DNA of 42,091 bases from Hofstenia miamia. Taxonomy: Eukaryota > Xenacoelomorpha > Acoela > Hofsteniidae. The stretch's first letter is position 1; the number at the start of each line of letters is the position of its first letter. Below are positions 20,625 to 34,700 of the stretch, piece after piece. Position numbers and translations under genes: made by a program. The stretch is from positions 225,225 to 267,315 of the forward strand of contig CABFPE010000743.1 of NCBI GenBank assembly GCA_900660155.1. Direction: 5' to 3'. Below the pieces are notes generated by a model. The model was not told where the DNA came from. It saw only the letters and a list, made by a program, of their open reading frames with translations, and searched no databases.

Positions 20625-23600
20625 CTTCTGCATATTCATTCAATTGTTTGTTCATTCGTGCGAACAGTGTCTCATAGTATGACTTCGCGTGCAAATTTGC
20701 ACATGAGACGTCCTCGGTCAATTTTGATTGATAGACGACACAGAGTCTGGAAGTATTACTGCATCCACCAACGCAATCACACTTCTGATCCTTCACACTC
20801 CGACAACGCGATACTAGTGAATTAGATTCCAATTCTAAGCTGAAATCCTCTGGTAGAAAAACGCGAGAACAACGGGAACATTTTGGAGGCACCACAGGAG
20901 CAGGTTTTCTGGAATATTTATTAGCAACTCTATTTAACGCCTTACAGACAACGCTATCACGGTCGATGTTATGAGGTAAACTTTCTAAGCAGGCATTTAT
21001 GTATCTTCTCTTAACCTGATCTTCATCTGCTTGAGTTAAGCCTAGTACTTCAGGAGAATACGCATCACCAACTGTTGATTTAGCTAATTCACGCATATTT
21101 TCGAAATTATCTTCAATGTGTTTTAGATGATCTAATACCTTAGGCAGTATTTCTTTCTCAGATTCAAACAGTGAAGGATCAACAGTAGTATTTGCAGCAT
21201 TTTGGAAAAGTTTTTCTTCCTCTGATAAAAGAGTCACAGGTGCATTTGCAGATTCATCACCCATTTCTAATAATTCATTTAAATGTGCATTACCTGAATA
21301 GAGTCGTTTACACAATTCTTCATTTTCAATTGAATCCAAAACTTTTTTGCAAAGTTCCTCCTTTGCGGCAGGATCAATTTTTGAATTCTTCATGATGTAA
21401 TTGTTCGCAAAGGCCAGTTTATCAACAGGATCAAGTCGTTGAAAGCACTCGGGTTTATTAGTTAATAGATCATAAACACTATTGGCTTCAATGTATTCTT
21501 CAATTTCTTTATCATTGTTAGTAGCGTTTTCAAAATCAAAAAACGGCTTGTTATTGTTGCACATATCTGTGATAACATCACGAGAACGTACAGTGGGTTT
21601 CTCTTCCAATTGCTTCTTAAGCTGCTCAAATTTGCTCTCACTTGCTCCTGCTGATTTAATTCCCAAGTCTTGTTCGGCACTGACTTTCAGCAAACCAGGA
21701 TTATTACAAACACTCTCAGGGTCGACAACAGTTAAAGCATTGATTAAAGGAGCTTTGGGTTCTTTATCATTTATTGCTGTATCTAACAGGGCATTTCCTA
21801 AACTCGAAGAAAGTGCAGGGCTGATTGGATAAGGCTCTAATAACTTTGTAATTTCGTTTCTTTTAACAATTTCCTTTTGTAATCTCTGCTGTTTGTCGTC
21901 ATCTACAACAACATCATCTAAAACGTGAGCAGGTAAATTTGATAGAGCCTCGTTAAATTTGGAATCTGCAATGGCCAATAATTCTGGAAGTGTACACTGC
22001 GATTCTTGTTCACATGCAAAAAGGGGCTTTTCTAAAACACAGTCAACATAGCTTTCAAATGTCGGTGTGGCAATATTCCACGTTTTTGATCGGTCCTTAG
22101 CAAGTTCGTCATGTATAATGTCATAAACTTTCGCATCTATATCACTGTTAGGCGACTGCGAGCTACATGTGAACCATTCAATAAGCGGAACATCGCATTC
22201 TTCTAGTTCTCTATCAGATTTTATTTTGGAACCTAAAATAAGGAAGAGACCAACCTTACCCTCTGGTGAAATAAACATTTTATCTGCATCCGTTCCAGTC
22301 TGCTTAACTAATAATTGCAAGTCTTTTTCAAGTTGAGGTATACTACTAGAATTATTCTTAGCTTCTTTTAAAGAACGCGTGAAATTTTTGTATTTCCCTG
22401 CGAAATGTGGACTGGCAAAAACGGCAAGACAAGAAGAAACACCACTTGCATAAATGCCGCGTTGAAGTTTAGTCTGATCATCCGGACTTAAATCAAGCAA
22501 ATCCCTGTGTTCTGCATTTGATGCAATCGCACATAAATTCTCTGAAAAACCCTTTTGAAATATATTTGTCTGATCAGACAGAGATGCGCGCAAAACATCA
22601 GATCCAACATCTTTCACGCAGTCATCATCATCTTTAATCATATTGAAGGCACTGGACAAAACAACCAACACAGCAGTTTCTTGATTACATTCCTCTGATT
22701 CTAAAGTTGAATTTAGAGCATTAATTACAGTTGATAATGAAGTAAAACGTTGCTTTCCTTCATTTTTAGAGAGAGCTAAATTTCTAGAATCTATAGAATT
22801 AATATTCTCGTTTTCTACATAAGATGAATACTTAGTTTTAACTTGCGAATACACATCATTCACTTTTGACTCAGAGATGTCTTCGATACTTTCAGGATTA
22901 CAATCATATTTAGAAACCATCAAGTTCTTCAACACATCTATACCTTTCTCCAATGTCATTTTTTCATGCAAATTTTGACGAGAGAACTTCAAACTTCTCC
23001 CAAAAATATTTAACCCGAGATCACCTTGTAAAATGATTTGAGGAGTAGTTCGAAGCATGAAGCTACGCTGTTCACTACGACCATCCATGTACCCAGCTGC
23101 CTCTTTTTGTACCGTTGACTTCCATTCTTCAAACATCTCTAAAGTCAAAGAGCTTAAGAAATCATCTGTTAATTCACCCCAAGGTTGGTTGACCATTAAG
23201 TGATTCAATACAAGTGCAATGTACACTACTCGGAATCCTTTCACGTTCTTGTCTATCAATTCAAAAAGAGATTTACCGTTTCTATTCTCCAAACCTTCAA
23301 TCTCTTTAATCAACTTATCAAATTTCACAGTAAAGGTTGGTTGAAAACATAAATATACATATTGAAATAACGTTGAAAGATAATCTGAAATTGAGTCCTC
23401 CTCTTCTTCAAGCAAGGCTCGGTCGCCTGACATAGCGTCATGTGTAATATTTTGAATTCCAAGAAAGTAGCTGCATTCGTTCAGAGCGAACCCAATAAAC
23501 ATCCTCGCCGCTCGATCCTTCCCATTCAAAATCTTGGTTTCTAATTCTTTGAATTTCATCCGGGCATTATCATCCCTGGTGGGTCGGTAGTTTTTTAGAA

Positions 23601-23946
23601 GATGCCTCCCAAAAAGAGCATTTTTCAAATATGGGAAAAATATATATGCAAGGGTGAAAGGTCCTTGTTCATGCGTAGCGGATCCTAGACTACCATACGT
23701 TTCCCATGCGGGTGCTGGAGGACCTGGCTGTTTGCCACATTTACAATACAGATGCGCTTCGTTAGAAGGAATGAATCTACAGATGATTCGGGGTTTATTA
23801 CATCTCATGCAGAAGCAATATGGATGACAGCATTCAAAGAATGGAGTAAGTTCACGTCGTAAAACGTCATCTTGTTCTGGGAAATAAAAATATGGAGCTG
23901 CTGCAGGAATACCTCGCTTGTAGCGTTTGGTTGCCCAAAAATTATC
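20625..23946 (-). CDS. Large internal exon B of an unknown Cys-rich acidic protein
   Basis: An open frame of 1107 codons lies between acceptor TTTTATTTTTAG (AG at 23948-23947) and donor CAGAAG|GTATGT (GT at 20624-20623). It enters in phase 0 with D-N-F-W-A-T-K and leaves in phase 1. The in-frame ATG at 23808 is not the likely start, because the frame continues 46 codons upstream to the acceptor. Residues about 39-75 form a Cys/His cluster (C-C-H-P-Y-C-F-C-M-R-C, then C-R-F, then C-K-C). The middle 900 residues are acidic and helix-rich with no transmembrane segment. They contain loosely repeated blocks such as L-D-L-S-P-D-D-Q, L-D-P-V-D-K-L-A-F and L-T-Q-A-D-E-D-Q. The last 86 residues have a second Cys cluster: C-S-R-C, L-P-E-D-F, C-R-S-V, C-D-C, C. 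That pattern recalls C-terminal zinc-binding motifs of IQ/ubiquitin-like axonemal proteins, but I cannot confirm homology. No family is assigned. Confidence 0.85.
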
Positions 23947-26900
23947 CTAAAAATAAAACGTTTAATGACTCTATTTTAGAGGATCGAGCAATATAACATT
24001 TATACAGTTACATTGGGAAAATTTGAGGAGAAAAAAATTTGCATTCAAAATTAATAACAATTGTAGATATCCAAATAATCTATTTTAAATCACAACAATC
24101 CATAATAAAAAGCTTTGAATTAAAAAATGAGTGATGCACTTTAATGTTTAAACGGTTTGAAATGAAATTTTACCATTGTTCGCAAAATTACCTGATTACT
24201 GAAATTCAGCATGTTTATAGCTAACCACCCCATAAACAAATAATGCAATAGAGTATTGAAGGCAACTCCAAATAAATTTTATTATATAAAAAAAGAAATA
24301 AAAATTTTGTATTGAAAAATTTAAACAAAGATGAAATTTTAAAATGACGTTATTTTAAAAAATATTTTGTGACGAATGATTACATTCCAGCAATAATAGG
24401 ATTATATATAATAATGAATCAATATTTGTGTTTATATATATATATATAGCACATTTTAATTAATGTAATGAACAACACTATTCATACTTAGTTGCTGAAA
24501 AACGACAAAAGTTGCAACTGGAAAAAATAACCTGAAAGGAATTTTGACTAAGATACATATTTTTTATTCTGTTTGATTAACGAATGCGCTTATTGTTTCA
24601 AAACAAACAATTTAATAACTACATTATTACACAATTGAGTCTTAAAGTCACTATGGCGCAAATAACTTTGAACAACTATAAACGGGATCCAACGATTTTT
24701 AAAACTTGGAACAGATATTTTCTAAGCTGAACTCAACTGAATTTTCAAAAGTCACCTACAAGTAAATAATTTTATTGAACTGAGGGTGTGTCATAAGTAA
24801 TGTCAATGTGTTAACAAAAGTTACATTAGAGAACTAAAAGACTACAATTCATTTAATCAATAATATAACGCCTATCAGGATCAATGACCGTTTGACAATT
24901 ATCAAACAGATTTTTTACTTTGTCTAAATGGCACTGTATCATGAATAGAAATCCTGCTTTAAGACAGTTAAAGATAGGCTTGTCACAATTGTTAAAGACG
25001 TTTAGGGACTTAACCAGTGGAAATCCATCTCATGCGTAGTAAAAAATCATTTGCTATCTTACTTGTGAGGCTGTGCAGTGTCCATTTGCTGCATTTGAAT
25101 ATAACAGTATTAGACATAAACTACGTGTTACACAAAAATAATCACGGGTTACCTCTGTTAACCTGTTAACAATATTAACAGTTTTAAAGTCTTTCTCCAT
25201 TACAGCTATGAATTTTAATGCTTAAGTCACATAAATGCATATAACTAGTAGTTAAAATTAGTAGACTTTTCACTAAGTAAAATTGATGGGTTTAACTGTA
25301 CAAAAATATCAAGCTGCAAATAATGAACAAGGAACCGCGCCCGAGAGTTATATCTGCATTATGATTAGCAAAAAATTAATTGGAATGACACAATAGATTC
25401 TAAACTTTGTAAAAAAAATTGAATGTAATTACAACAATAGCATCATTTATGACACACCTTTTAATATTTATTGTCAAAGAATTGTACATCCCGGAATAGA
25501 GGAACTACGAATGATATTTTATAACAATTTCGAGTATTGCATAAAGCATACGTTTAAACATAATAAATGCAAAAACTGGATTTTTATTCTTCAATATATT
25601 TCTAAAACGGCATTTACTTAAATTGTATATCGTTTTAAGAAAAACCGACCTTTATTATGTAAAGCTCGATTGCATAACAATAAAACTTTAAATGCTACGG
25701 GAATACAGCTACATTTGTCATTAGCAGGGAATGAATTAAATGTTTGAAAGTTCCGTGCATCAACTTGATACATACATCTTCACTTTTAAATCACTGTAAA
25801 GAAATACTAGGCTATTTGTGTGCCCTTGCCCACATAAAGTATTAAACAAACTTAAAAATTGCGAAATATACCAAAATAAACTTAACAAAAAACCACTGCA
25901 TAGTTAAGACAGGCCTTTAAAACCATATGAAACGAAAAATGTCAATCTACTCACAACTGCTTTTTACAGTTTGTACTATATCAATTTGATACTGAAAAGC
26001 GAAAATACAATGGAACAGACTTATGAACTTGAAATTTGTAAAAATGTATTTTGTATTTAAAAAAATTGGCAAAGTTTACAAGTCTAAAATTTATGTAACT
26101 TCGATATGAATTATCTCCTGTTAACAATCGTAAGATTTAACAGCAGTTTTTAGAAACTTGAATTGTTCAGTATATTCTATGATTTCGACAAGGAAGACTA
26201 TTATTAATTAACTACCACAAATGCTTCAATAGCTAAAATTCCGACAGATGTAATATAGCACGCAAATTGATCTAGATAATTTGTTTAATAAAATAGAGCA
26301 CAGGCCACAAAAAGCAATTGTAAGATATGTTATGCATAGAAGTATAAAGTGAAATATGACAAAATCAAAAATAAAAATGAAGTGAAAGTTAGTGCTAATA
26401 AAAAAGTATATGCTTTTATCAGATGTTCGGGTGTATAGAAATAATGAAATGCTGTGGACAATGACAGTACTTACAGATCACAACATCGATTTGACTAGAT
26501 TTTATTTTGTAAAATAATTTTAAAACGATAAAAGCTATGGAAGCGAAACAAAACGCAAAACATTAGTCAAATATATAGAAGCGAGTAACGAGGATCACGT
26601 TCGGAATCACATTTTATTTTAGAAAATGAGTTTTTAGTGTTAACTTTGAAGAATTCACTTAATTTATACTTATAGCGTATTTTTAGCGGTAAATTGATTC
26701 CTAATGGAGTTATAATTACAGTAATTCAGTTGGCGAAAATGTTATCTATGTGAGAAGAGAGATTTTGACTAACAAACAATAAAGTCTTGCAATATAGTTC
26801 TTAGATAGCATTGATTATCATTTGTAATAATCGTATTGATAAAATACTTATAAAATTCAACAATCAAATGTAATTTTTTTACTTCATTTTGCCAAATGAA

Positions 26901-29218
26901 ATATCAGTTTGCAAGTTCAAGAAAATCCACGTAATTTTAACAAAAACCGCTTCCAATAAACATGACATTTTTAAATTTTTTACTGATGCTGCAGAGAAGA
27001 GAAAAAAATGTTATGTTCATTTATGCATTTTAATTGGAAACTTGTAATCGATTCCAACAATGTGAAATAACCTAAAAATGAATTCGATCCCCGTTACTCA
27101 GCATAATAAGGTGAAACATTAAACATGCATTTGGCACTTACTTACTGTGATATCACTCTAAAAGTTTACTATTAATAAATGCACAAAGAAAGACGTTTCT
27201 TAATGGACTTAATTGAACATGTCGAATTAACCTAGTTGAATACGAAACAATTACGCAACAAATTGCTTTCAAAAACAACACATAAAATGCCTTCACGAAA
27301 CCACTATTTTTCTATCAGAGTTCTCAAACCCATTCCGACCCCTTATCCAATGCGTCGGGTCTTTGTTATTCTCTTCATTTTACTAAGTAGCTGTTATAGC
27401 ATAATTTATAAGCCTCTAATCTCGCCTACTTAGTCTAATAATAAATGCTACAAATAACTATGACTTTGATTGTCCCTAACAAACAACAATATAAATTTCC
27501 GTAATATACTTTGAGTGGATTCATTGCATACAACTTCTCAGACTCAACCTGAAGTAGTAGTAACCTGACCCAATTTAGCAACAAAATATATTGTTATAAG
27601 CAAGAAATGGACAACTGAATAAAACTATATTTCAGCGGTAATGAATTAAAATTTAAAACACATGCCTTGACAACAATACTCTGAAAAGGTGATAAATTTT
27701 GATGAGTGAATTAAGTGCTAAAATTGTATACACTTTAGATATCATTTCAAAATCAGAACAAATTTCATATTGAATAAACATTTTGAACTGTGTTTTGAAA
27801 CATTGAGATCGAAATTGTCACTCTGGACCAATTCCGTCCTGATTCGGAAAATAATCTACTTACTTGTGTAGAAAGCATTTAATACCAAGCATATATCTTT
27901 GAAGCGCACGAAAAGTTAAGAAATAATTTAAAAAGAGTGACTAAACATCTAAAATGTCGGAACAGTGAATGGCATTGGGGTTGTGGCGGACTACTCAGTC
28001 ACGTCATGACTAAATATTTTAATGTGTCCGGGAAACCGGGCAAATAATGTATATGAAATAGGAGCACATGGTACCAGCAAACTGACTGAGATGAACATGG
28101 ACTGGAACCAAATCCAATACGATTGAATAAGAATGGAAACCTTTAAATGGCGCATTAACTTAACACCATCTCGCAGGTCGAATTGGTTATTGTGACGAAA
28201 TGTTATCAAGCAATCAATCGAACGGATATTAGTGAGTATGGTAACAAAGGCGGTTTAGGGTTAGGGTGATTTATTTTTGTCCGCAAATTGTAAACTGGGA
28301 CTAATCACGGTGATAGAAGCAATTCGTAGCAACAATATTGGAGATGTTCTATTGATAAAAATTCGCTTGTCTGAAATTATGCAAACACTATTGCCATTAA
28401 GTTTATTGACAACCAAGAGACGCCTTTGTTCTCATGATGCCAATAATGATTCATTCGATTGAAAACACCGGCTTTTTAATTATCGACAAGTAGAACTACG
28501 GCTTAAGTAGAAAAAGTATATTAGCAGCAATCACGAAAGATTTTACATAACAATTGACGTACTCCTATATTTAAACGATGATAAAATTAAGTCAACATTA
28601 ACTGTATACGATAACAATTAAAAATTCCATCCTGGTTCATTAAATTCAAATTCACAACGGCGACAATTAAATTTATTTGGATTTCTGATTGCGTGCAGTA
28701 ATATAAATAGTACGTACTGATTCCCATGGAATAAGTCTAAACGCTATCAGCATTAATCACCGGACCGCTTATTGGTTGAAAGTAACAACATTTTGTCTGG
28801 AAAATCATACGATTTGGTGCGCAGTTGGACTTTTGGGTGATAAATAGTTTGTAATAGATTTCTTATTCAAAGATCCAGGGGAAACCTGTACGATAACGAT
28901 AAAGTTATCGCATTCATTTCAAAACATGTCATAGGATAGAATGTTCATGTCATACTAAATGCACTAAGTTACATGCGTCAAAGAACGCTCCAGTTCACCA
29001 GGTTTGTCAACTATTTAGGAATAAATAATGCATTCATATAGTTTAGGTCAAAATCCACAGATCCATTATGTAAAAATAAAGTATTGCAAATAATAAGCAC
29101 TAATTGATTAGAAAATCTTTGTGACTGCACATTTGTTTGAAAAGAATTAATTGCACTTATAGAAAAACAATCCAATTTTATACACAATTCAAATATAGAA
29201 ACATCTGATTAAACATAC
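23947..29218 (-). other. Intron between exons A and B (first assembly)
   Basis: About 5.3 kb of AT-rich sequence with no coding signal. It includes a (TA)n run at about 24435-24449, nested GTTAAC motifs near 25157-25180, and two telomere-like TTAGGG units at 28255-28266. From 24562 onward it is repeated at 30352-35876. In a corrected assembly the intron is probably about 5.3 kb, not the 11.9 kb shown. Confidence 0.65.
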
Positions 29219-29351
29219 CTTATGTAATTTATCAGAGCTATTCCCCTGTCCGAATACTGACTGATGAGAACCCCAACAAGCAGTGCAGAGATCGAGATGA
29301 AGCGAGCATACAAACTTGTTTCGCACAACTTCTACACCAGGGATTTCTTGG
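24562..29351. repeat. Duplicated block, copy 1 (pair of 30352-36009)
   Basis: Near-identical to 30352-36009, with an extra 829-bp partial repeat in the latter. Differences are scattered single bases plus a 15-bp (34267-34281) and a 24-bp (35413-35436) insertion in the second copy. It ends at the last base before a 1000-N gap, in the middle of an exon, which marks a contig end rather than a biological boundary. Confidence 0.92.
29219..29351 (-). CDS. Truncated duplicate of exon A at a contig end
   Basis: The donor side of exon A (AAG|GTATGT, exon edge at 29219) and 133 bp of coding sequence, identical to 35877-36009. It breaks off at the N gap. It is an assembly duplicate and should not be counted as a second exon. 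Confidence 0.85.
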
Positions 29352-30351
29352 NNNNNNNNNNNNNNNNNNNNNNNNNNNNNNNNNNNNNNNNNNNNNNNNN
29401 NNNNNNNNNNNNNNNNNNNNNNNNNNNNNNNNNNNNNNNNNNNNNNNNNNNNNNNNNNNNNNNNNNNNNNNNNNNNNNNNNNNNNNNNNNNNNNNNNNNN
29501 NNNNNNNNNNNNNNNNNNNNNNNNNNNNNNNNNNNNNNNNNNNNNNNNNNNNNNNNNNNNNNNNNNNNNNNNNNNNNNNNNNNNNNNNNNNNNNNNNNNN
29601 NNNNNNNNNNNNNNNNNNNNNNNNNNNNNNNNNNNNNNNNNNNNNNNNNNNNNNNNNNNNNNNNNNNNNNNNNNNNNNNNNNNNNNNNNNNNNNNNNNNN
29701 NNNNNNNNNNNNNNNNNNNNNNNNNNNNNNNNNNNNNNNNNNNNNNNNNNNNNNNNNNNNNNNNNNNNNNNNNNNNNNNNNNNNNNNNNNNNNNNNNNNN
29801 NNNNNNNNNNNNNNNNNNNNNNNNNNNNNNNNNNNNNNNNNNNNNNNNNNNNNNNNNNNNNNNNNNNNNNNNNNNNNNNNNNNNNNNNNNNNNNNNNNNN
29901 NNNNNNNNNNNNNNNNNNNNNNNNNNNNNNNNNNNNNNNNNNNNNNNNNNNNNNNNNNNNNNNNNNNNNNNNNNNNNNNNNNNNNNNNNNNNNNNNNNNN
30001 NNNNNNNNNNNNNNNNNNNNNNNNNNNNNNNNNNNNNNNNNNNNNNNNNNNNNNNNNNNNNNNNNNNNNNNNNNNNNNNNNNNNNNNNNNNNNNNNNNNN
30101 NNNNNNNNNNNNNNNNNNNNNNNNNNNNNNNNNNNNNNNNNNNNNNNNNNNNNNNNNNNNNNNNNNNNNNNNNNNNNNNNNNNNNNNNNNNNNNNNNNNN
30201 NNNNNNNNNNNNNNNNNNNNNNNNNNNNNNNNNNNNNNNNNNNNNNNNNNNNNNNNNNNNNNNNNNNNNNNNNNNNNNNNNNNNNNNNNNNNNNNNNNNN
30301 NNNNNNNNNNNNNNNNNNNNNNNNNNNNNNNNNNNNNNNNNNNNNNNNNNN
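29352..30351. other. Assembly gap of exactly 1000 N
   Basis: Fixed-length N run. The following contig restarts at the equivalent of 24562, so the two contigs overlap by about 4.8 kb. Open frames reported across it are meaningless. Confidence 0.98.
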
Positions 30352-31708
30352 TTTTATTCTGTTTGATTAACGAATGCGCTTATTGTTTCAAAACAAACAA
30401 TTTAATAACTACATTATTACACAATTGAGTCTTAAAGTCACTATGGCGCAAATAACTTTGAACAACTATAAACGGGATCCAACGATTTTTAAAACTTGGA
30501 ACAGATATTTTCTAAGCTGAACTCAACTGAATTTTCAAAAGTCACCTACAAGTAAATAATTTTATTGAACTGAGGGTGTGTCATAAGTAATGTCAATGTG
30601 TTAACAAAAGTTACATTAGAGAACTAAAAGACTACAATTCATTTAATCAATAATATAACGCCTATCAGGATCAATGACCGTTTGACAATTATCAAACAGA
30701 TTTTTTACTTTGTCTAAATGGCACTGTATCATGAATAGAAATCCTCCTTTAAGACAGTTAAAGATGGGCATGTCACAATTGTTAAAGACGTTTAGGGACT
30801 TAACCAGTGGAAATCCATCTCATGCGTAGTAAAAAATCATTTGCTATCTTACTTGTGAGGCTGTGCAGTGTCCATTTGCTGCATTTGAATATAACAGTAT
30901 TAGACATAAACTACGTGTTACACAAAAATAATCACGGGTTACCTCTGTTAACCTGTTAACAATATTAACAGTTTTAAAGTCTTTCTCCATTACAGCTATG
31001 AATTTTAATGCTTAAGTCACATAAATGCATATAACTAGTAGTTAAAATTAGTAGACTTTTCACTAAGTAAAATTGATGGGTTTAACTGTACAAAAATATC
31101 AAGCTGCAAATAATGAACAAGGAACCGCGCCCGAGAGTTATATCTGCATTATGATTAGCAAAAAATTAATTGGAATGACACAATAGATTCTAAACTTTGT
31201 AAAAAAAATTGAATGTAATTACAACAATAGCATCATTTATGACACACCTTTTAATATTTATTGTCAAAGAATTGTACATCCCGGAATAGAGGAACTACGA
31301 ATGATATTTTATAACAATTTCGAGTATTGCATAAAGCATACGTTTAAACATAATAAATGCAAAAACTGGATTTTTATTCTTCAATATATTTCTAAAACGG
31401 CATTTACTTAAATTGTATATCGTTTTAAGAAAAACCGACCTTTATTATGTAAAGCTCGATTGCATAACAATAAAACTTTAAATGCTACAGGAATACAGCT
31501 ACATTTGTCATTAGCAGGGAATGAATTAAATGTTTGAAAGTTCCGTGCATCAACTTGATACATACATCTTCACTTTTAAATCACTGTAAAGAAATACTAG
31601 GCTATTTGTGTGCCCTTGCCCACATAAAGTATTAAACAAACTTAAAAATTGCGAAATATACCAAAATAAACTTAACAAAAAACCACTGCATAGTTAAGAC
31701 AGGCCTTT
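30352..31708. repeat. Small overlapping contig (second copy of 24562-25918)
   Basis: A 1357-bp piece that matches 24562-25918 with a few substitutions (for example GCTACAGG against GCTACGGG near 31488). Its last 828 bases are repeated immediately after the single N at 31709. No gene is seen in it. Confidence 0.9.
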
Positions 31709-31709
31709 N
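31709..31709. other. Single-N contig join
   Basis: One isolated N between AGGCCTTT and GCATTTGAAT. The right side restarts at the equivalent of 30881, showing an unmerged overlap of 828 bp. Confidence 0.92.
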
Positions 31710-34700
31710 GCATTTGAATATAACAGTATTAGACATAAACTACGTGTTACACAAAAATAATCACGGGTTACCTCTGTTAACCTGTTAACAATATTAACAG
31801 TTTTAAAGTCTTTCTCCATTACAGCTATGAATTTTAATGCTTAAGTCACATAAATGCATATAACTAGTAGTTAAAATTAGTAGACTTTTCACTAAGTAAA
31901 ATTGATGGGTTTAACTGTACAAAAATATCAAGCTGCAAATAATGAACAAGGAACCGCGCCCGAGAGTTATATCTGCATTATGATTAGCAAAAAATTAATT
32001 GGAATGACACAATAGATTCTAAACTTTGTAAAAAAAATTGAATGTAATTACAACAATAGCATCATTTATGACACACCTTTTAATATTTATTGTCAAAGAA
32101 TTGTACATCCCGGAATAGAGGAACTACGAATGATATTTTATAACAATTTCGAGTATTGCATAAAGCATACGTTTAAACATAATAAATGCAAAAACTGGAT
32201 TTTTATTCTTCAATATATTTCTAAAACGGCATTTACTTAAATTGTATATCGTTTTAAGAAAAACCGACCTTTATTATGTAAAGCTCGATTGCATAACAAT
32301 AAAACTTTAAATGCTACGGGAATACAGCTACATTTGTCATTAGCAGGGAATGAATTAAATGTTTGAAAGTTCCGTGCATCAACTTGATACATACATCTTC
32401 ACTTTTAAATCACTGTAAAGAAATACTAGGCTATTTGTGTGCCCTTGCCCACATAAAGTATTAAACAAACTTAAAAATTGCGAAATATACCAAAATAAAC
32501 TTAACAAAAAACCACTGCATAGTTAAGACAGGCCTTTAAAACCATATGAAACGAAAAATGTCAATCTACTCACAACTGCTTTTTACAGTTTGTACTATAT
32601 CAATTTGATACTGAAAAGCGAAAATACAATGGAACAGACTTATGAACTTGAAATTTGTAAAAATGTATTTTGTATTTAAAAAAATTGGCAAAGTTTACAA
32701 GTCTAAAATTTATGTAACTTCGATATGAATTATCTCCTGTTAACAATCGTAAGATTTAACAGCAGTTTTTAGAAACTTGAATTGTTCAGTATATTCTATG
32801 ATTTCGACAAGGAAGACTATTATTAATTAACTACCACAAATGCTTCAATAGCTAAAATTCCGACAGATGTAATATAGCACGCAAATTGATCTAGATAATT
32901 TGTTTAATAAAATAGAGCACAGGCCACAAAAAGCAATTGTAAGATATGTTATGCATAGAAGTATAAAGTGAAATATGACAAAATCAAAAATAAAAATGAA
33001 GTGAAAGTTAGTGCTAATAAAAAAGTATATGCTTTTATCAGATGTTCGGGTGTATAGAAATAATGAAATGCTGTGGACAATGACAGTACTTACAGATCAC
33101 AACATCGATTTGACTAGATTTTATTTTGTAAAATAATTTTAAAACGATAAAAGCTATGGAAGCGAAACAAAACGCAAAACATTAGTCAAATATATAGAAG
33201 CGAGTAACGAGGATCACGTTCGGAATCACATTTTATTTTAGAAAATGAGTTTTTAGTGTTAACTTTGAAGAATTCACTTAATTTATACTTATAGCGTATT
33301 TTTAGCGGTAAATTGATTCCTAATGGAGTTATAATTACAGTAATTCAGTTGGCGAAAATGTTATCTATGTGAGAAGAGAGATTTTGACTAACAAACAATA
33401 AAGTCTTGCAATATAGTTCTTAGATAGCATTGATTATCATTTGTAATAATCGTATTGATAAAATACTTATAAAATTCAACAATCAAATGTAATTTTTTTA
33501 CTTCATTTTGCCAAATGAAATATCAGTTTGCAAGTTCAAGAAAATCCACGTAATTTTAACAAAAACCGCTTCCAATAAACATGACATTTTTAAATTTTTT
33601 ACTGATGCTGCAGAGAAGAGAAAAAAATGTTATGTTCATTTATGCATTTTAATTGGAAACTTGTAATCGATTCCAACAATGTGAAATAACCTAAAAATGA
33701 ATTCGATCCCCGTTACTCAGCATAATAAGGTGAAACATTAAACATGCATTTGGCACTTACTTACTGTGATATCACTCTAAAAGTTTACTATTAATAAATG
33801 CACAAAGAAAGACGTTTCTTAATGGACTTAATTGAACATGTCGAATTAACCTAGTTGAATACGAAACAATTACGCAACAAATTGCTTTCAAAAACAACAC
33901 ATAAAATGCCTTCACGAAACCACTATTTTTCTATCAGAGTTCTCAAACCCATTCCGACCCCTTATCCAATGCGTCGGGTCTTTGTTATTCTCTTCATTTT
34001 ACTAAGTAGCTGTTATAGCATAATTTATAAGCCTCTAATCTCGCCTACTTAGTCTAATAATAAATGCTACAAATAACTATGACTTTGATTGTCCCTAACA
34101 AACAACAATATAAATTTCCGTAATATACTTTGAGTGGATTCATTGCATACAACTTCTCAGACTCAACCTGAAGTAGTAGTAACCTGACCCAATTTAGCAA
34201 CAAAATATATTGTTATAAGCAAGAAATGGACAACTGAATAAAACTATATTTCAGCGGTAATGAATTACTTCGGATGAAATTAAAATTTAAAACACATGCC
34301 TTGACAACAATACTCTGAAAAGGTGATAAATTTTGATGAGTGAATTAAGTGCTAAAATTGTATACACTTTAGATATCATTTCAAAATCAGAACAAATTTC
34401 ATATTGAATAAACATTTTGAACTGTGTTTTGAAACATTGAGATCGAAATTGTCACTCTGGACCAATTCCGTCCTGATTCGGAAAATAATCTACTTACTTG
34501 TGTAGAAAGCATTTAATACCAAGCATATATCTTTGAAGCGCACGAAAAGTTAAGAAATAATTTAAAAAGAGTGACTAAACATCTAAAATGTCGGAACAGT
34601 GAATGGCATTGGGGTTGTGGCGGACTACTCAGTCACGTCATGACTAAATATTTTAATGTGTCCGGGAAACCGGGCAAATAATGTATATGAAATAGGAGCA

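Noticed and set aside
21192..21832. Plus- and minus-strand frames of 67-116 codons within exon B
   Set aside because: They overlap the 1107-codon frame out of phase and show no domain features.
23431..23808. ATG at 23808 as the start codon of the large gene
   Set aside because: The frame continues upstream for 46 codons to a good acceptor, in phase with exon A, so this Met is internal.
27236..27433. 65-codon frame repeated at 33855-34052
   Set aside because: Its conservation between copies is due to assembly duplication; no motif, and it lies in an intron.
28255..28266. Telomere-like TTAGGGTTAGGG (also 34889-34900)
   Set aside because: Only two units; expected by chance or as a minor interstitial match, not a telomere.
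29264..30428. Two overlapping frames of about 370 codons on the plus strand
   Set aside because: They cross the second 1000-N gap and are antisense to the truncated exon A.
30881..32537. Apparent long tandem repeat that could be a satellite or a real duplication
   Set aside because: A single N sits exactly at the junction and unit ends match contig ends, so an overlap artefact explains it.
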